From contig OZ242006.1 in assembly GCA_965204705.1 (NCBI GenBank), positions 5,456,001 to 5,520,000 of the forward strand: a stretch of DNA of 64,000 nt. Direction: 5' to 3'. Position 1 is the first letter of the stretch. Every line of letters starts with the position of its first letter. The notes under the pieces are model-generated. The model did no database searches. It was not told where the DNA came from and saw only the letters and a list, made by a program, of their open reading frames with translations. The position numbers were made by a program, and so were the translations under genes. The DNA is from Bin5 sp965204705 (GTDB lineage Bacteria > Chloroflexota > Anaerolineae > Caldilineales > Caldilineaceae). Of this stretch, positions 1 through 14,228 are shown one piece after another.

Positions 1-204
1 AAGGGCGATGAGATTCAGAGCCCCGGTGTGCCGGAGAGTTTCCGCGTGCTGGTGAAGGAGTTACAGAGTCTGGCTCTTTCGATTGAGGTCATTAACGAAA
101 AGAATGAGGTTATACAGCTCGGCAAAGATGAGGTTGAGGACCGTCTGCCGCATCTCGGCTTCAGCCTGAACGTACCCAGCCCGATGAGCCGCAGCAGCGA
201 GTAA
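1..204 (+). CDS. rpoB: RNA polymerase beta subunit, C-terminal end (partial)
   Basis: Only the last 67 codons are in the window; the 5' part lies upstream. The visible residues contain PESFRVLVKELQSL, the conserved end of the beta subunit that packs against beta' in core RNA polymerase. It lies 165 bp upstream of rpoC on the same strand, the normal rpoBC arrangement. The stop codon is TAA at 202-204. The family and position are unambiguous. Confidence 0.95.
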   Translation, partial: KGDEIQSPGVPESFRVLVKELQSLALSIEVINEKNEVIQLGKDEVEDRLPHLGFSLNVPSPMSRSSE

Positions 205-369
205 GGGCGCCGCCAAACGAGGCCGCCGCCGACCGCATACGCTGCGTATTTGGCACCGGGCGAGTCGTGTACGTCGCCCGGTGGCCTGTGAGTTCACCGA
301 CCACCGTGAGGCCGCCGTCAAACGCATACGCTATGCGCTTGGCGGCGGGCGAAACGCAAAGGAGCCATA
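205..369 (+). other. rpoB-rpoC intergenic region with two related hairpins
   Basis: The 165-bp spacer holds two related blocks, each with a gccgcc...gcatacgc core followed by gggcga. Each block can fold: ATACGC/GCGTAT near 229-243, and a longer stem of GCCGCC/GGCGGC enclosing CGCATA/TATGCG at about 312-347. Neither is followed by a U-tract, so they look like mRNA stability or processing elements rather than terminators. An AAAGGAG ribosome-binding site precedes the rpoC ATG. Confidence 0.5.
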
Positions 370-4983
<4,614 letters not shown>

Positions 4984-5007
4984 AAGTCAGGTGGTATGTA
5001 CATACCA

Positions 5008-5043
5008 GGGTGGAAGAGCCGGCTCTTCCACCCTTTTTCTTTG
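5008..5043 (+). terminator. Intrinsic terminator of the rpoBC operon
   Basis: A perfect 13-bp inverted repeat (GGGTGGAAGAGCC / GGCTCTTCCACCC, 5008-5033) has no spacer between its arms and is followed by TTTTTCTTT. It lies 25 bp after the rpoC stop. A smaller palindrome (ggtatgtacatacc) precedes it. This is a textbook Rho-independent terminator. Confidence 0.9.
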
Positions 5044-5271
5044 CCCTGGTCTTTGCGCCGGTGACGGCCTTCATGCGCCTTCGACAGCGGCTGGGAGGTA
5101 AGATTCCGGGCAAGTGCAGGCAGCAGTTGATCGGCTCGAAAGAGCCGGAGATACCGTTTTGCCGGCGCCGGATTTTCGCCTCGGCGGCGGCGGGCGGACG
5201 TTGCCCCGATATCGCGGGCAGACGAATGAGTCCATCCACATTGGGTGATGCACCTGTATGGGTACCTTGAT

Positions 5272-5301
5272 TTGCTTTCGGCGGCCTGATCGTGGTATAG
5301 T
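5272..5301 (+). promoter_or_regulatory. Promoter of the rpsL-rpsG operon
   Basis: A -35 of TTGCTT (5272-5277), an 18-bp spacer and a -10 of TATAGT (5296-5301) lie about 50 bp before rpsL and after the rpoC terminator. The region between (5044-5271) holds no gene. It contains a GGCTC-GAAA-GAGCC tetraloop hairpin at 5132-5147 of unknown role. Confidence 0.6.
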
Positions 5302-5349
5302 ACACTACTGTCTTTTCGTGGGCTACGAAGACCTTCAGGGAGGAGAGAT

Positions 5350-5766
5350 TTGCCGACGATAAATCAACTGGTCCGCAAGGGCCGTAAGACCAAGCCGAAG
5401 AAAGAGACCGCACCGGCCCTACGCTTTACGCAGAACACATTGACCGGCCGCACGAAGCGGGTCAAGCAGGGCAACCCCCAGAAGAGGGGGGTATGTACAC
5501 AGGTGCGAACGACGACACCCAAGAAGCCCAATTCCGCCCTGCGTAAGGTGGCCCGTGTGCGCCTTACCAATGGCGTTGAAGTGACGGCCTATATTCCTGG
5601 TGAAGGCCATAACCTCCAGGAGCACAGTGTGGTTTTGGTCCGCGGTGGTCGGGTAAGGGATTTGCCCGGTGTGCGCTATCATATCGTGCGCGGCGCGCTG
5701 GACAGCACAGGGGTCAATGACCGCAAGCGAAGCCGCAGCAAATACGGTACCAAGAAGCCGCGTTAA
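5350..5766 (+). CDS. rpsL: 30S ribosomal protein S12
   Basis: S12 (138 aa) lies at the decoding centre. The start is TTG at 5350, preceded by GGGAGGAGAG. The family core is present: PQKRGVCT, TTTPKKPNSALRK and GGRVRDLPGVRYH. The protein is about 14 aa longer than E. coli S12 because of a basic insertion (about residues 25-43, TLTGRTKRVKQG) before PQKRGVC. Residue 103, equivalent to Lys88 of E. coli (gene numbering), is Arg, the substitution known to give streptomycin resistance. The PKKPNS lysine, the other classic site, is unchanged. First gene of the str-type cluster. Confidence 0.97.
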   Translation: MPTINQLVRKGRKTKPKKETAPALRFTQNTLTGRTKRVKQGNPQKRGVCTQVRTTTPKKPNSALRKVARVRLTNGVEVTAYIPGEGHNLQEHSVVLVRGGRVRDLPGVRYHIVRGALDSTGVNDRKRSRSKYGTKKPR

Positions 5767-5853
5767 GCGCTGACTCTGGCGAGGCAGGACGGGAAGAGTG
5801 CGTCCTTTCTCGGGAGGCGCGCGGGGCGCAAACGATGGAGATGGAGTAGTAGA

Positions 5854-6330
5854 ATGCCGCGACGAAACCGGCCTGAAAAGCGACAAGTTACGCCCGACCC
5901 CCGGCACAACAGTGTTGTGCTGGCCAAGTTCATCAACAATCTGATGGAACGGGGCAAGAAGAGTCTGGCCGCCAGGATAGTGTATACCGCACTGGATACC
6001 GTAGCCGAACGCACCAATCGTCCACCACTGGAAGTTTTCGAAGAAGCGCTCAGGAACGCCACTCCACTGGTTGAGGTCAAACCGCAGCGTGTAGGTGGCG
6101 CGACCTATCAGGTGCCGATGGAGATTCGCCCGGACCGGCGGCAGGCCCTGGCCATGCGCTGGCTGATTCAGAATGCCAGGGGGCGGAGCGGCCGCAATAT
6201 GGCCACTCGATTGGCGAATGAACTGCTGGACACTGCGCGCGGTGAAGGGCAGACCGTGCGCAGGCGTGAAGAAACGCACCGGATGGCAGAAGCCAATCAA
6301 GCCTTTGCACATTTTGCCCGAAGGCGCTAG
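5854..6330 (+). CDS. rpsG: 30S ribosomal protein S7
   Basis: S7 (158 aa) is a primary 16S rRNA-binding protein that organises the 30S head. The sequence starts MPRRNRPEKR and contains VLAKFINNLMERGKKSLA, GGATYQVPMEIRPDRR and the C-terminal THRMAEANQAFAHFA, all typical of the family. It is 87 bp after rpsL in the usual rpsL-rpsG-fusA order. The 450 bp between it and fusA holds no gene I can support; a GGGGCG/CGCCCC hairpin sits at about 6739-6757, just before the fusA ribosome-binding site. Confidence 0.97.
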   Translation: MPRRNRPEKRQVTPDPRHNSVVLAKFINNLMERGKKSLAARIVYTALDTVAERTNRPPLEVFEEALRNATPLVEVKPQRVGGATYQVPMEIRPDRRQALAMRWLIQNARGRSGRNMATRLANELLDTARGEGQTVRRREETHRMAEANQAFAHFARRR

Positions 6331-6780
6331 GTTTTTGGCCTTCGTGGCAGCATAGACAACCGAGTTGGTATTTCCTGATGTGTCCGGCGCCCTGGCTGGG
6401 CACAGCGTCGGAGGAATCCGGCCCATCCGGGTCCGGATCTTCTTCTGAGCCGAACTATATACGACGCATTCGAGCCAAGGGGTGATGTCGCAACGCGGTC
6501 AGCACTCGGCTGGGTGAGATACGACGCTGCCGGATGAGCAGGCCGCCGGACCAGCAGATTGCAGGCGCCCCTGCTCAATGGAGGCGCGTGGGATTCCGGC
6601 GCTTGGGGGACGGTTGCGTCGTCTTTTTGTCGGAGGGCAGGGCGAAGAGGATTGCGGCAGGCCGTTCACGAGGACGGGCTGTCGCGGGTAGAGTGAAAGC
6701 AACGTTGCCGTGCGGCAGGTTGCATACCTTGAAAGAACGGGGCGGGACGGCGCCCCCCAATATAAGATCAGGTGATTTTG

Positions 6781-8874
6781 ATGAGTCAGGTACCATTACA
6801 TAAGATCCGCAATATCGGAATTATCGCGCATATTGACGCGGGCAAGACGACGACAACGGAACGGATTCTGTTCTATTCCGGCCGTATTCACCGCATGGGT
6901 GAAGTGCATGAGGGAACCGCTGTCACGGACTGGATGGCGCAGGAGCGGGAACGCGGCATCACGATTACGGCGGCTGCGATTACGGCGAACTGGGTTGACA
7001 GCCGCAGCGGTGAAGAGGCGCAGATCAATATCATCGACACACCGGGCCATATCGATTTTACGGCCGAGGTGCAGCGCAGTTTGCGCGTTCTGGACGGCGG
7101 CATCGTCGTCTTCGACGCGGTTGCGGGTGTCGAACCACAGTCGGAGACGGTCTGGCGGCAGGCGGACACCTATCATGTGCCGCGTATCTGTTTTGTGAAC
7201 AAGATGGACCGGGTGGGGGCCGACTTTGAGCGAACGGTGGGCATGATTGTCGACCGCCTGGGCGCGGACCCGCTGCCGATTCAGCTGCCGTGGGGCGCGG
7301 AGGAGGATTTCCAGGGGGTCATCGACCTCTTTACGATGAAGGCGCTGCGATACAGCGATGCGCTGGGCGCTACGCCTGAAACAGCCGAGATCCCGGAGGA
7401 TATGCGGGAGGCGGCGGAGACGGCGCGTGCGACGATGGTGGAGCGGATTGCCGAGACCGATGAGGAGTTGACGACGCTGTATCTGGAAGGCGAAGAGATC
7501 AGCAACGAACAGTTGATCAAGGGATTGCGCAATGCCGTGGTTCGCAATGATCTTGTGCCGATACTGTGCGGTTCGGCGCTGAAGAACAAGGGTGTGCAAC
7601 CGCTTCTGGATGCGATTGTTCGCTATCTGCCCAGCCCATTGGACGTGCCGCCGGTGGTTGGCCTTGACCCCAAGACGGAGGAGGAGAAGATCCGGTTTGC
7701 CGACCCGGAGGAGCCTTTCGCGGCGCTTGTCTTCAAGATCGTGACCGATCCGTTTGTGGGACGCCTGGCCTATGCACGCGTCTATTCGGGTACATTGGCG
7801 TCGGGCAGTATGGTCTACAACGCCAACAAGGGTCGGCGGGAACGGATTGGCCGGCTTTTGCAGATGCATGCCGACAAAAGGGAGGAGATCGAAATTTGCC
7901 GGGCGGGCGACATCGCCGCCATTGTCGGCCTCAAGCAGAGCCTGACCGGTGAGACGCTGAGCGACAGAGACAACGAGATTCTGCTGGAGACGATCGAGTT
8001 TCCGGCCCCGGTGATTGGGATCGCGGTTGAGCCGAAGTCCAAAGCCGATCAGGACAGGATGGCCGACGGCCTCTTGAAGCTGGCCGAAGAGGACCCGACT
8101 TTTCAGGTGCGGTACGATGATCAGACGGGGCAGACGATCATCAGCGGGATGGGTGAGCTGCATTTGCAGATTATCGTGGACCGTCTGAAGAGAGAGTTCC
8201 GGGTGCAGTGTAACGAGGGTCGTCCGCAGGTGGCCTACCGGGAGACGATCACAAAGGCGACCCGGGCCGAAGGGCGGTTCGTCCGTCAGACCGGCGGCCG
8301 CGGGCAGTATGGCCACGTCTGGATCGAGCTGGAGCCGAACGACGAGGGTGAGGGTTTCGAGTTTGAGGACAAGGTCGTCGGCGGCTCAGTCCCCAAAGAG
8401 TATATCCCTGCGGTGCGCAAGGGTATTGAAGAAGCCATGGACAGCGGTGTGCTGTCGGGATACCCGGTAGTAGACATTCGCGCCGCGCTGGTGGACGGCA
8501 GCTTTCATGAAGTCGATTCCAGTGAAATCGCGTTCAAGATAGCCGGTTCGATGGCGTTCAAGGAGGGCATGGGGAAGGCTGGCCCGGTCCTGTTGGAGCC
8601 GATTATGTTGGTTGAAGCGGTCGTGCCGGAGGAGTTTGTCGGCGATATTGTGGGCGATTTTTCGAGCCGGCGCGGCCAGATTGAGGGGATGGACGCGCAT
8701 AGCAACAAGGTTACGGCTGTCAGGTCGATCGTGCCGCTGGCGGAGATGTTCGGTTACGCGACGAAGCTGCGCTCGATCACCAGTGGCCGGGGCACCTTTA
8801 CGATGCAGTTCGACAGCTACCAGCCTGACACGCAGAAGGCGGACGTGGGCGCGCTGCGGCGTGAATTCGCCTGA
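6781..8874 (+). CDS. fusA: Elongation factor G
   Basis: EF-G (697 aa) is the GTPase that translocates tRNA and mRNA on the ribosome. Motifs: G1 AHIDAGKT at residues 16-23, DTPGH, NKMD, then domains II-V ending with the conserved RGTFTMQFDSYQP segment. I chose ATG at 6781 because AGGTGA lies 5 nt upstream and the protein then begins MSQVPLHKIRNIGIIAHID. An in-frame GTG at 6772 would overlap that ribosome-binding site. Part of the str cluster rpsL-rpsG-fusA-tuf. Confidence 0.97.
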   Translation: MSQVPLHKIRNIGIIAHIDAGKTTTTERILFYSGRIHRMGEVHEGTAVTDWMAQERERGITITAAAITANWVDSRSGEEAQINIIDTPGHIDFTAEVQRSLRVLDGGIVVFDAVAGVEPQSETVWRQADTYHVPRICFVNKMDRVGADFERTVGMIVDRLGADPLPIQLPWGAEEDFQGVIDLFTMKALRYSDALGATPETAEIPEDMREAAETARATMVERIAETDEELTTLYLEGEEISNEQLIKGLRNAVVRNDLVPILCGSALKNKGVQPLLDAIVRYLPSPLDVPPVVGLDPKTEEEKIRFADPEEPFAALVFKIVTDPFVGRLAYARVYSGTLASGSMVYNANKGRRERIGRLLQMHADKREEIEICRAGDIAAIVGLKQSLTGETLSDRDNEILLETIEFPAPVIGIAVEPKSKADQDRMADGLLKLAEEDPTFQVRYDDQTGQTIISGMGELHLQIIVDRLKREFRVQCNEGRPQVAYRETITKATRAEGRFVRQTGGRGQYGHVWIELEPNDEGEGFEFEDKVVGGSVPKEYIPAVRKGIEEAMDSGVLSGYPVVDIRAALVDGSFHEVDSSEIAFKIAGSMAFKEGMGKAGPVLLEPIMLVEAVVPEEFVGDIVGDFSSRRGQIEGMDAHSNKVTAVRSIVPLAEMFGYATKLRSITSGRGTFTMQFDSYQPDTQKADVGALRREFA

Positions 8875-8924
8875 GCCGGTTGCGGCCGGCGCCTTCGGAT
8901 TGGCCGATCCAGTCGAGCCCGGAC

Positions 8925-8953
8925 TTGTCAACCGTCAGGACATTTCGTATACT
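8925..8953 (+). promoter_or_regulatory. Promoter of tuf
   Basis: TTGTCA (8925-8930) and TATACT (8948-8953) are separated by exactly 17 bp, a near-consensus housekeeping promoter in the 306-bp fusA-tuf gap. The 5' untranslated region is about 220 nt and carries a CAGCCTC/GAGGCTG hairpin at 9115-9133 before the ribosome-binding site (AGGAGAGAGGAAG). Confidence 0.7.
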
Positions 8954-9180
8954 GTTCAGGTTGCAGAGGCGGCGTCTGTGCCGCCGGGAAAACGGCTCAG
9001 GGCGTTTCGGTTGGAGAACCGGATTTCGTCCGACGGGCGGTGGCTGCAACGGTCTGGAGGGCTGCCCGCCGGGCGGCAGTAGAATGGTCTGAGCGGGTGT
9101 ATAGGGAAAATATCCAGCCTCGTTGCGAGGCTGCTTGAATCTGTACAGTATAGACGCGAAACAGTCAGGAGAGAGGAAGA

Positions 9181-10380
<1,200 letters not shown>

Positions 10381-10400
10381 CATTCTGGATAATTTGAAGC

Positions 10401-10433
10401 TGTCCGTAAGGTATCAGTGCTTGCGGACATTTT
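10401..10433 (+). terminator. Terminator after tuf
   Basis: TGTCCGTAAG (10401-10410) pairs with CTTGCGGACA (10420-10429), one G-T wobble, and is followed by a short TTTT run that abuts the 5' end of tRNA-Trp. The short U-run suggests partial readthrough into the tRNA and secE. Confidence 0.6.
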
Positions 10434-10506
10434 AGGCGAGTAGCTCAATTGGCAGAGCGGCGGTCTCCAAAACCGCAGGTTGCGGGTTCAAGTCCTGCCT
10501 CGCCTG
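10434..10506 (+). tRNA. tRNA-Trp (CCA)
   Basis: A complete cloverleaf: acceptor AGGCGAG/CTCGCCT, D-arm GCTC/GAGC, anticodon stem GCGGT/ACCGC with loop CTCCAAA (anticodon CCA), and T-arm GCGGG-TTCAAGT-CCTGC. The discriminator base is G and CCA is not encoded. A tRNA-Trp before secE-nusG is a widespread bacterial arrangement. Confidence 0.97.
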
Positions 10507-10512
10507 TCAAAG

Positions 10513-10545
10513 AATGACCACCGGCAGCCGCGCGGTGGTCATTTT
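10513..10545 (+). terminator. Hairpin terminator between tRNA-Trp and secE
   Basis: AATGACCACC (10513-10522) and GGTGGTCATT (10534-10543) form a perfect 10-bp stem running into TTTT. It starts 7 bp after the tRNA, so it should define the tRNA 3' trailer and limit readthrough into secE. Confidence 0.7.
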
Positions 10546-10647
10546 CCGCCTAACAAGGCCGATAGCGCCGCGTGGTGGTTGACGGGGAAATAGATACTGG
10601 GGCGCTGTGAACACAGGAATGTGTTGACACACCGAACGGAGTCAATC

Positions 10648-10866
10648 GTGAGTCGTTCAACAACTGTTCAAAGGTCTGATAACGCGATTGTTCGGTACTT
10701 CAAGGAGACCCGCGCGGAGATTGGCAAGGTCACCTGGCCGACGCGTGAGGAAGGTACGCGCCTGACCATTGTTGTGTTGATAGTCACCACAATCGCCGCG
10801 CTTGTGCTGTTTGCGGTAGACTCGTTTTTCAGTTACCTGGTGACGCTTTTTCTTCAGGTATTTTAG
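10648..10866 (+). CDS. secE: Preprotein translocase subunit SecE
   Basis: SecE (72 aa) is the small essential clamp of the SecYEG membrane channel. It has the cytoplasmic amphipathic stretch YFKETRAEIGKVTWPTREE followed by a single transmembrane helix (LTIVVLIVTTIAALVLFAVD). I chose GTG 10648 because CGGAG lies 7 nt upstream; an in-frame GTG at 10621 would add nine residues with no family support. Followed by nusG, as in most bacteria. Confidence 0.93.
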   Translation: MSRSTTVQRSDNAIVRYFKETRAEIGKVTWPTREEGTRLTIVVLIVTTIAALVLFAVDSFFSYLVTLFLQVF

Positions 10867-10942
10867 GCAGTATCTGTGGCGCGACCGGCTTCTTTGGTAG
10901 AGGAAGAGCCGGTTCCGGAGTGTGACGCGCAAGGAGGGAATT

Positions 10943-11581
10943 GTGGGCGACATAATGAATGCAGACGTCGACGCTGAACTACAGGAGGAGGATGCGGTTT
11001 CTGCGCTGGCAGAGGATGAGGCGTCCGCGGCCGATGAAGAGGCGTTGACCGGACCGAAGGCGGAATGGTTTGTGGTGCACAGCTATTCGGGCAAGGAGAA
11101 CAAAGTAAAGAAGAACCTGGAACACCGGGCGGAATCGATGAACATGACCGACCGGATCCTGCAGATAGTTGTACCTACTGAAACCGAGATTGAGATCAAG
11201 GAAGGCATCCGCCGTGAGGTAGAGCGCCAGGTTTTTCCGGGCTATATTCTCATCGAGATGATCATGGATGAGGACAGCTGGTATGTGGTGCGCAATACGC
11301 CGGGCGTAACCAGTTTTGTGGGTATGGGAAACAAGCCCAGCCCATTGAGTCAGGACGAAGTGAACCACATCATGAGCCGCATCGAGTCGGACGAACCGCG
11401 CGTCAAGGTCAGCTTCGACGTGGGTGAGCGCGTCCGGATAATCGAAGGCCCGTTTGCTGAGTTCACAGGTGTTGTCGACACGCTGGAGCCGGAAAAGGGC
11501 AAGGCCCGCGTCATGGTAAGTTTCTTCAACCGGGAGACGCCGGTGGAGGTGGACTTCCTCCAATTGGAACGGGATTCGTAA
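10943..11581 (+). CDS. nusG: Transcription termination/antitermination factor NusG
   Basis: NusG (212 aa) binds RNA polymerase and couples it to Rho or the ribosome. An acidic N-terminal extension (about 35 residues, rich in Glu/Asp/Ala) precedes the NGN domain (EWFVVHSYSGKENKVKKNL through VRNTPGVTSFVG) and a C-terminal KOW domain (VGERVRIIEGPFAEFTG). GTG 10943 is preferred: AAGGAGG ends 5 nt upstream, whereas an in-frame GTG at 10922 lies 5' of that site. secE-nusG-rplK order is canonical. Confidence 0.95.
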   Translation: MGDIMNADVDAELQEEDAVSALAEDEASAADEEALTGPKAEWFVVHSYSGKENKVKKNLEHRAESMNMTDRILQIVVPTETEIEIKEGIRREVERQVFPGYILIEMIMDEDSWYVVRNTPGVTSFVGMGNKPSPLSQDEVNHIMSRIESDEPRVKVSFDVGERVRIIEGPFAEFTGVVDTLEPEKGKARVMVSFFNRETPVEVDFLQLERDS

Positions 11582-11599
11582 TAAGGAGAAGCAGGCGAG

Positions 11600-12025
11600 A
11601 TGGCGAAGAAAGTCAAAGCGGTTGTAAAGTTGCAGATTCCTGCCGGCAAGGCCAACCCTGCCCCACCGGTAGGCACGGCGCTGGGCCCGCACGGTGTCAA
11701 TATCATGGGCTTCTGCAAGGAGTATAATGCGCGTACACAGAGTCAGATGGGGCAGGTCGTTCCAGTCGAGATCACGATTTTTCAGGATCAGTCGTTTACG
11801 TTCATTACGAAGACACCGCCGGCGGCAGAACTGATCAAGAAGGCGGCCGGGATCGAGAAAGGCAGCGGCATTCCCAATACGGAGCTGGTGGGGGAGATCA
11901 CGAATCAGCAGGTGCGGGAGATCGCCGAGGTAAAGTTGAAGGACCTGGGCAATATTCCCATAGACAGCGCCATGCAGATGGTGCGTGGGACGGCCCGCAG
12001 TATGGGCGTAACGGTAGTCGACTGA
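11600..12025 (+). CDS. rplK: 50S ribosomal protein L11
   Basis: L11 (141 aa) forms the GTPase-associated centre with 23S rRNA and is needed for stringent-response signalling. The N-terminal domain contains GKANPAPPVGTALGPHGVNIMGFCKEYN with the conserved prolines, and the C-terminal RNA-binding domain ends MQMVRGTARSMGVTV. AAGGAG precedes the ATG. It starts 18 bp after nusG. Confidence 0.97.
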   Translation: MAKKVKAVVKLQIPAGKANPAPPVGTALGPHGVNIMGFCKEYNARTQSQMGQVVPVEITIFQDQSFTFITKTPPAAELIKKAAGIEKGSGIPNTELVGEITNQQVREIAEVKLKDLGNIPIDSAMQMVRGTARSMGVTVVD

Positions 12026-12080
12026 GCGGGCGCTGCAGGATAGATTGCGGCCCTGCGGAGATCATAAATTCATAGGTGGG

Positions 12081-12100
12081 AGGGGCGCAGGCCTGTGCCC
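12081..12100 (+). promoter_or_regulatory. Hairpin in the rplK-rplA gap
   Basis: GGGGCGCAGG and CCTGTGCCCC form a near-perfect 10-bp palindrome 25 nt before the rplA start. L1 is known to bind its own mRNA in many bacteria, so this may be an L1 operator, but it does not obviously copy the 23S L1-binding site. The function is inferred. Confidence 0.35.
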
Positions 12101-12124
12101 CGCTTGCACCACAAGGAGTGAACT

Positions 12125-12838
12125 ATGCCAAAACATGGCAAGCGCTACAACGCAGCGCGAAGCAAGATCGACCGGCACAAGCAGTACCAGCCGGATGAAG
12201 CCGTTGACCTGATGCGGGACGGCGCCACAGCCAAGTTCGATGAGACGGTGGAGGTGCATCTGAGCACGGGTGTTGACCCCCGTCACGCCGACCAGCAGGT
12301 GCGGGGGGTGGTGACGCTTCCCCACGGTACCGGGCGCGTGGTGCGTATTCTGGTCTTTGCCGGCGCGGATGGCGTCAGTGTGGCCGAGGAGGCCGGCGCG
12401 GACTATGTCGGCGGCGAAGATCTGGCCAAGCGGATTCAGGATGGCTGGCTTGATTTTGACGTCGTTCTGGCCACGCCGGATATGATGCGGGTGGTTGGCC
12501 GGCTTGGCCGCGTGCTCGGCCCCAGGGGCATGATGCCCAGCCCCAAGGCCGGTACGATTGTGCAGGCGGATGAGCTGCCGCGCGTCATTCAGGAGACCCG
12601 GTTGGGCCGCGTGGAGTTTCGCGTCGACAAGACGAGCAATGTTCATGTGCCGATCGGCAAAGCGAGCTTCAGCGGCGAGCAGATACTGGACAACTTCACT
12701 TCCGTGATGGAAGCGATCATGACGGCAAGGCCTTCGGCTATCAAGGGCATCTATCTGAAGCGGGTGACGCTGACCAGCACGATGGGGCCGGGCGTTCGCG
12801 TTGATGTGAATGCGGCGTCGATGCTTAAGGCGGCATAG
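12125..12838 (+). CDS. rplA: 50S ribosomal protein L1
   Basis: L1 (237 aa) forms the L1 stalk and guides deacylated tRNA out of the E site. The sequence begins MPKHGKRYNAARSKIDRHKQYQPDEAVDLM and contains the signature GRLGRVLGPRGMMPSPKAGT and the C-terminal KGIYLKRVTLTSTMGPGVRVD. AAGGAGTGAAC provides the ribosome-binding site. Confidence 0.97.
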   Translation: MPKHGKRYNAARSKIDRHKQYQPDEAVDLMRDGATAKFDETVEVHLSTGVDPRHADQQVRGVVTLPHGTGRVVRILVFAGADGVSVAEEAGADYVGGEDLAKRIQDGWLDFDVVLATPDMMRVVGRLGRVLGPRGMMPSPKAGTIVQADELPRVIQETRLGRVEFRVDKTSNVHVPIGKASFSGEQILDNFTSVMEAIMTARPSAIKGIYLKRVTLTSTMGPGVRVDVNAASMLKAA

Positions 12839-12874
12839 GCCCGGTTTGCCGTTGCGGGAGGCTGTAAGGTAGAA

Positions 12875-13139
12875 TTGGCACGTTTCAACTACATACGATA
12901 CTCAGTTCCGTAGACAGTCGGTATTCGCGCTGCGAAAGTAAATGCGCCTCGGTGCGCAGCCGGCCAAGGGCTGAACACAGTGACCTGACCGCCGTTTTCG
13001 TCAGGAGTCGCTTGCCACGCCCTTGTCTGCATCGCAGGGGCGTTTCTTGTTGGTGGGAGCGCCCACCGGAGATTGGAGGGGGCCCAGGTCGGTTTGGCCC
13101 GCGTCCCCGCAGGAATCCTGAAGAAAGGGGGAATGACCA
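12875..13139 (+). promoter_or_regulatory. rplJL promoter and structured L10-type leader
   Basis: The 301-bp rplA-rplJ gap contains a promoter candidate: TTGGCA (12875-12880), 16 bp, GATACT (12897-12902). A folded leader of about 230 nt follows, with TGCGC/GCGCA, GGTGGG/CCCACC and a GGGGGCC.../GGCC..CCCC arm close to the start codon. This is where the L10 autoregulatory leader (bound by the L10-L12 complex) sits in most bacteria. I cannot confirm the consensus L10-binding bulge by eye. Confidence 0.45.
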
Positions 13140-13676
13140 TTGGCACATAGTCGAGAGAAGAAGGAAGAACTCGTCGCGCAGTACACCTCTCATCTGGAGA
13201 ACGCTGCCGCGATCGTGTTCACGGATTATCGCGGCTCCACCGTCTCGCAGATCAACGGGCTGCGCGCCAACCTGAGAGAGGCGGATACGTCCTACGTGGT
13301 CGTGAAGAACCGGCTTCTGCGGCTGGCCTTGGAGAGCAAAGGGGTCACCGAGGCGTTGGACGAGCTGTTGGAAGGACCGAATGCGGTCGCATTTGTCGGC
13401 GAAGATATTGGCAGAGGCGTGACGGCATTGAAGGACGGCCTTAAGGATCTGGATGAGATCATCGAGATCAAAGGGGGAATCCTGGAGCAGAATGTTCTGG
13501 ATGCCGCCAGCGCCGAGGCGCTGTCCGAACTGCCCACGCGGGAAGAGATGCTGGCCAAACTGCTGGCGACGATAATCGCGCCGGCTACGCAGCTTGCCCG
13601 CGTCGTCAACGAGCCCGGGGTCAGCCTGGCACGGGTCGTCAAAGCGCACTCGGATGCTCAGGCAGAGGCTGCCTGA
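13140..13676 (+). CDS. rplJ: 50S ribosomal protein L10
   Basis: L10 (178 aa) anchors L7/L12 dimers to the ribosomal stalk. It begins MAHSREKKEELVAQYTSHLENAAAIVFTDYRG with the typical KNRLLRLALE segment and a C-terminal helix. The start is TTG at 13140 after AAGGGGG. The pair with rplL and the long leader upstream point to translational autoregulation. Confidence 0.95.
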   Translation: MAHSREKKEELVAQYTSHLENAAAIVFTDYRGSTVSQINGLRANLREADTSYVVVKNRLLRLALESKGVTEALDELLEGPNAVAFVGEDIGRGVTALKDGLKDLDEIIEIKGGILEQNVLDAASAEALSELPTREEMLAKLLATIIAPATQLARVVNEPGVSLARVVKAHSDAQAEAA

Positions 13677-13728
13677 GCGTCAACAGGGGGATTCAATCCT
13701 CTCCGGCAGGCAAAATTGTATCGTCGAG

Positions 13729-13761
13729 ACAGAGACCAGATAGAAACAGAGACCAGATAGA
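13729..13761 (+). repeat. Two 16-bp direct repeats before rplL
   Basis: ACAGAGACCAGATAGA occurs at 13729-13744 and again at 13746-13761, a 17-bp period, in the rplJ-rplL spacer. A partial third copy (gagacagac) follows. The repeats are in the transcribed leader of rplL, before its AGGAG site. Confidence 0.7.
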
Positions 13762-13788
13762 GACAGACAATCAGGAGAATTCCAAAAA

Positions 13789-14169
13789 ATGGCAGATCTT
13801 AACGCAATCAAAGAGCAGTTGGACGAGCTAACGCTTCTGGAAGCCGCTGAACTGGTGAAGATGCTTGAGGAGTCGTGGGGCGTGAGCGCGGCGGCATCCG
13901 TAGCGGTGGCCGGTGTGGCCGGCGGCGCGGCCGAGGTCGAGGAAGAGGAGGAAGAGCAGACGGAGTTTGACGTGATCCTGGCCGATATGGGCGCAAAGAA
14001 GATCAACGTCATTAAGGCGGTGCGCGCGGTGACGAGCCTTGGCCTGCGAGAGGCCAAGGAGCTGGTCGAGAGCGCGCCGGCGCCTGTGGTGCAGGGTGTG
14101 GCTAAGGATGTCGCCGAAGACGCCAAGGCGCAGCTGGAGGCCGAAGGGGCCACTGTCGAGATCAAGTAA
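13789..14169 (+). CDS. rplL: 50S ribosomal protein L7/L12
   Basis: L7/L12 (126 aa) forms the mobile stalk that recruits translation GTPases. The N-terminal dimerisation domain (LNAIKEQLDELTLLEAAELVKMLEE), an Ala/Gly/Val hinge, an acidic run (VEEEEEEQTEFDVIL) and the C-terminal domain (KKINVIKAVRAVTSLGLREAKELVE) are all present. AGGAG precedes the ATG. The gene ends the ribosomal cluster; rpoB does not follow as it does in most bacteria. Confidence 0.97.
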   Translation: MADLNAIKEQLDELTLLEAAELVKMLEESWGVSAAASVAVAGVAGGAAEVEEEEEEQTEFDVILADMGAKKINVIKAVRAVTSLGLREAKELVESAPAPVVQGVAKDVAEDAKAQLEAEGATVEIK

Positions 14170-14191
14170 CCTTTGAGCCGGACCATTCGAA

Positions 14192-14228
14192 GGGGTGCAT
14201 TCTTTTACGGATGCACCTCTTTTTTTCG
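14192..14228 (+). terminator. Terminator after rplL
   Basis: GGGGTGCAT (14192-14200) pairs with ATGCACCTC (14211-14219) and is followed by TTTTTTT. It closes the secE-to-rplL transcription unit 22 bp after the rplL stop. Confidence 0.85.
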
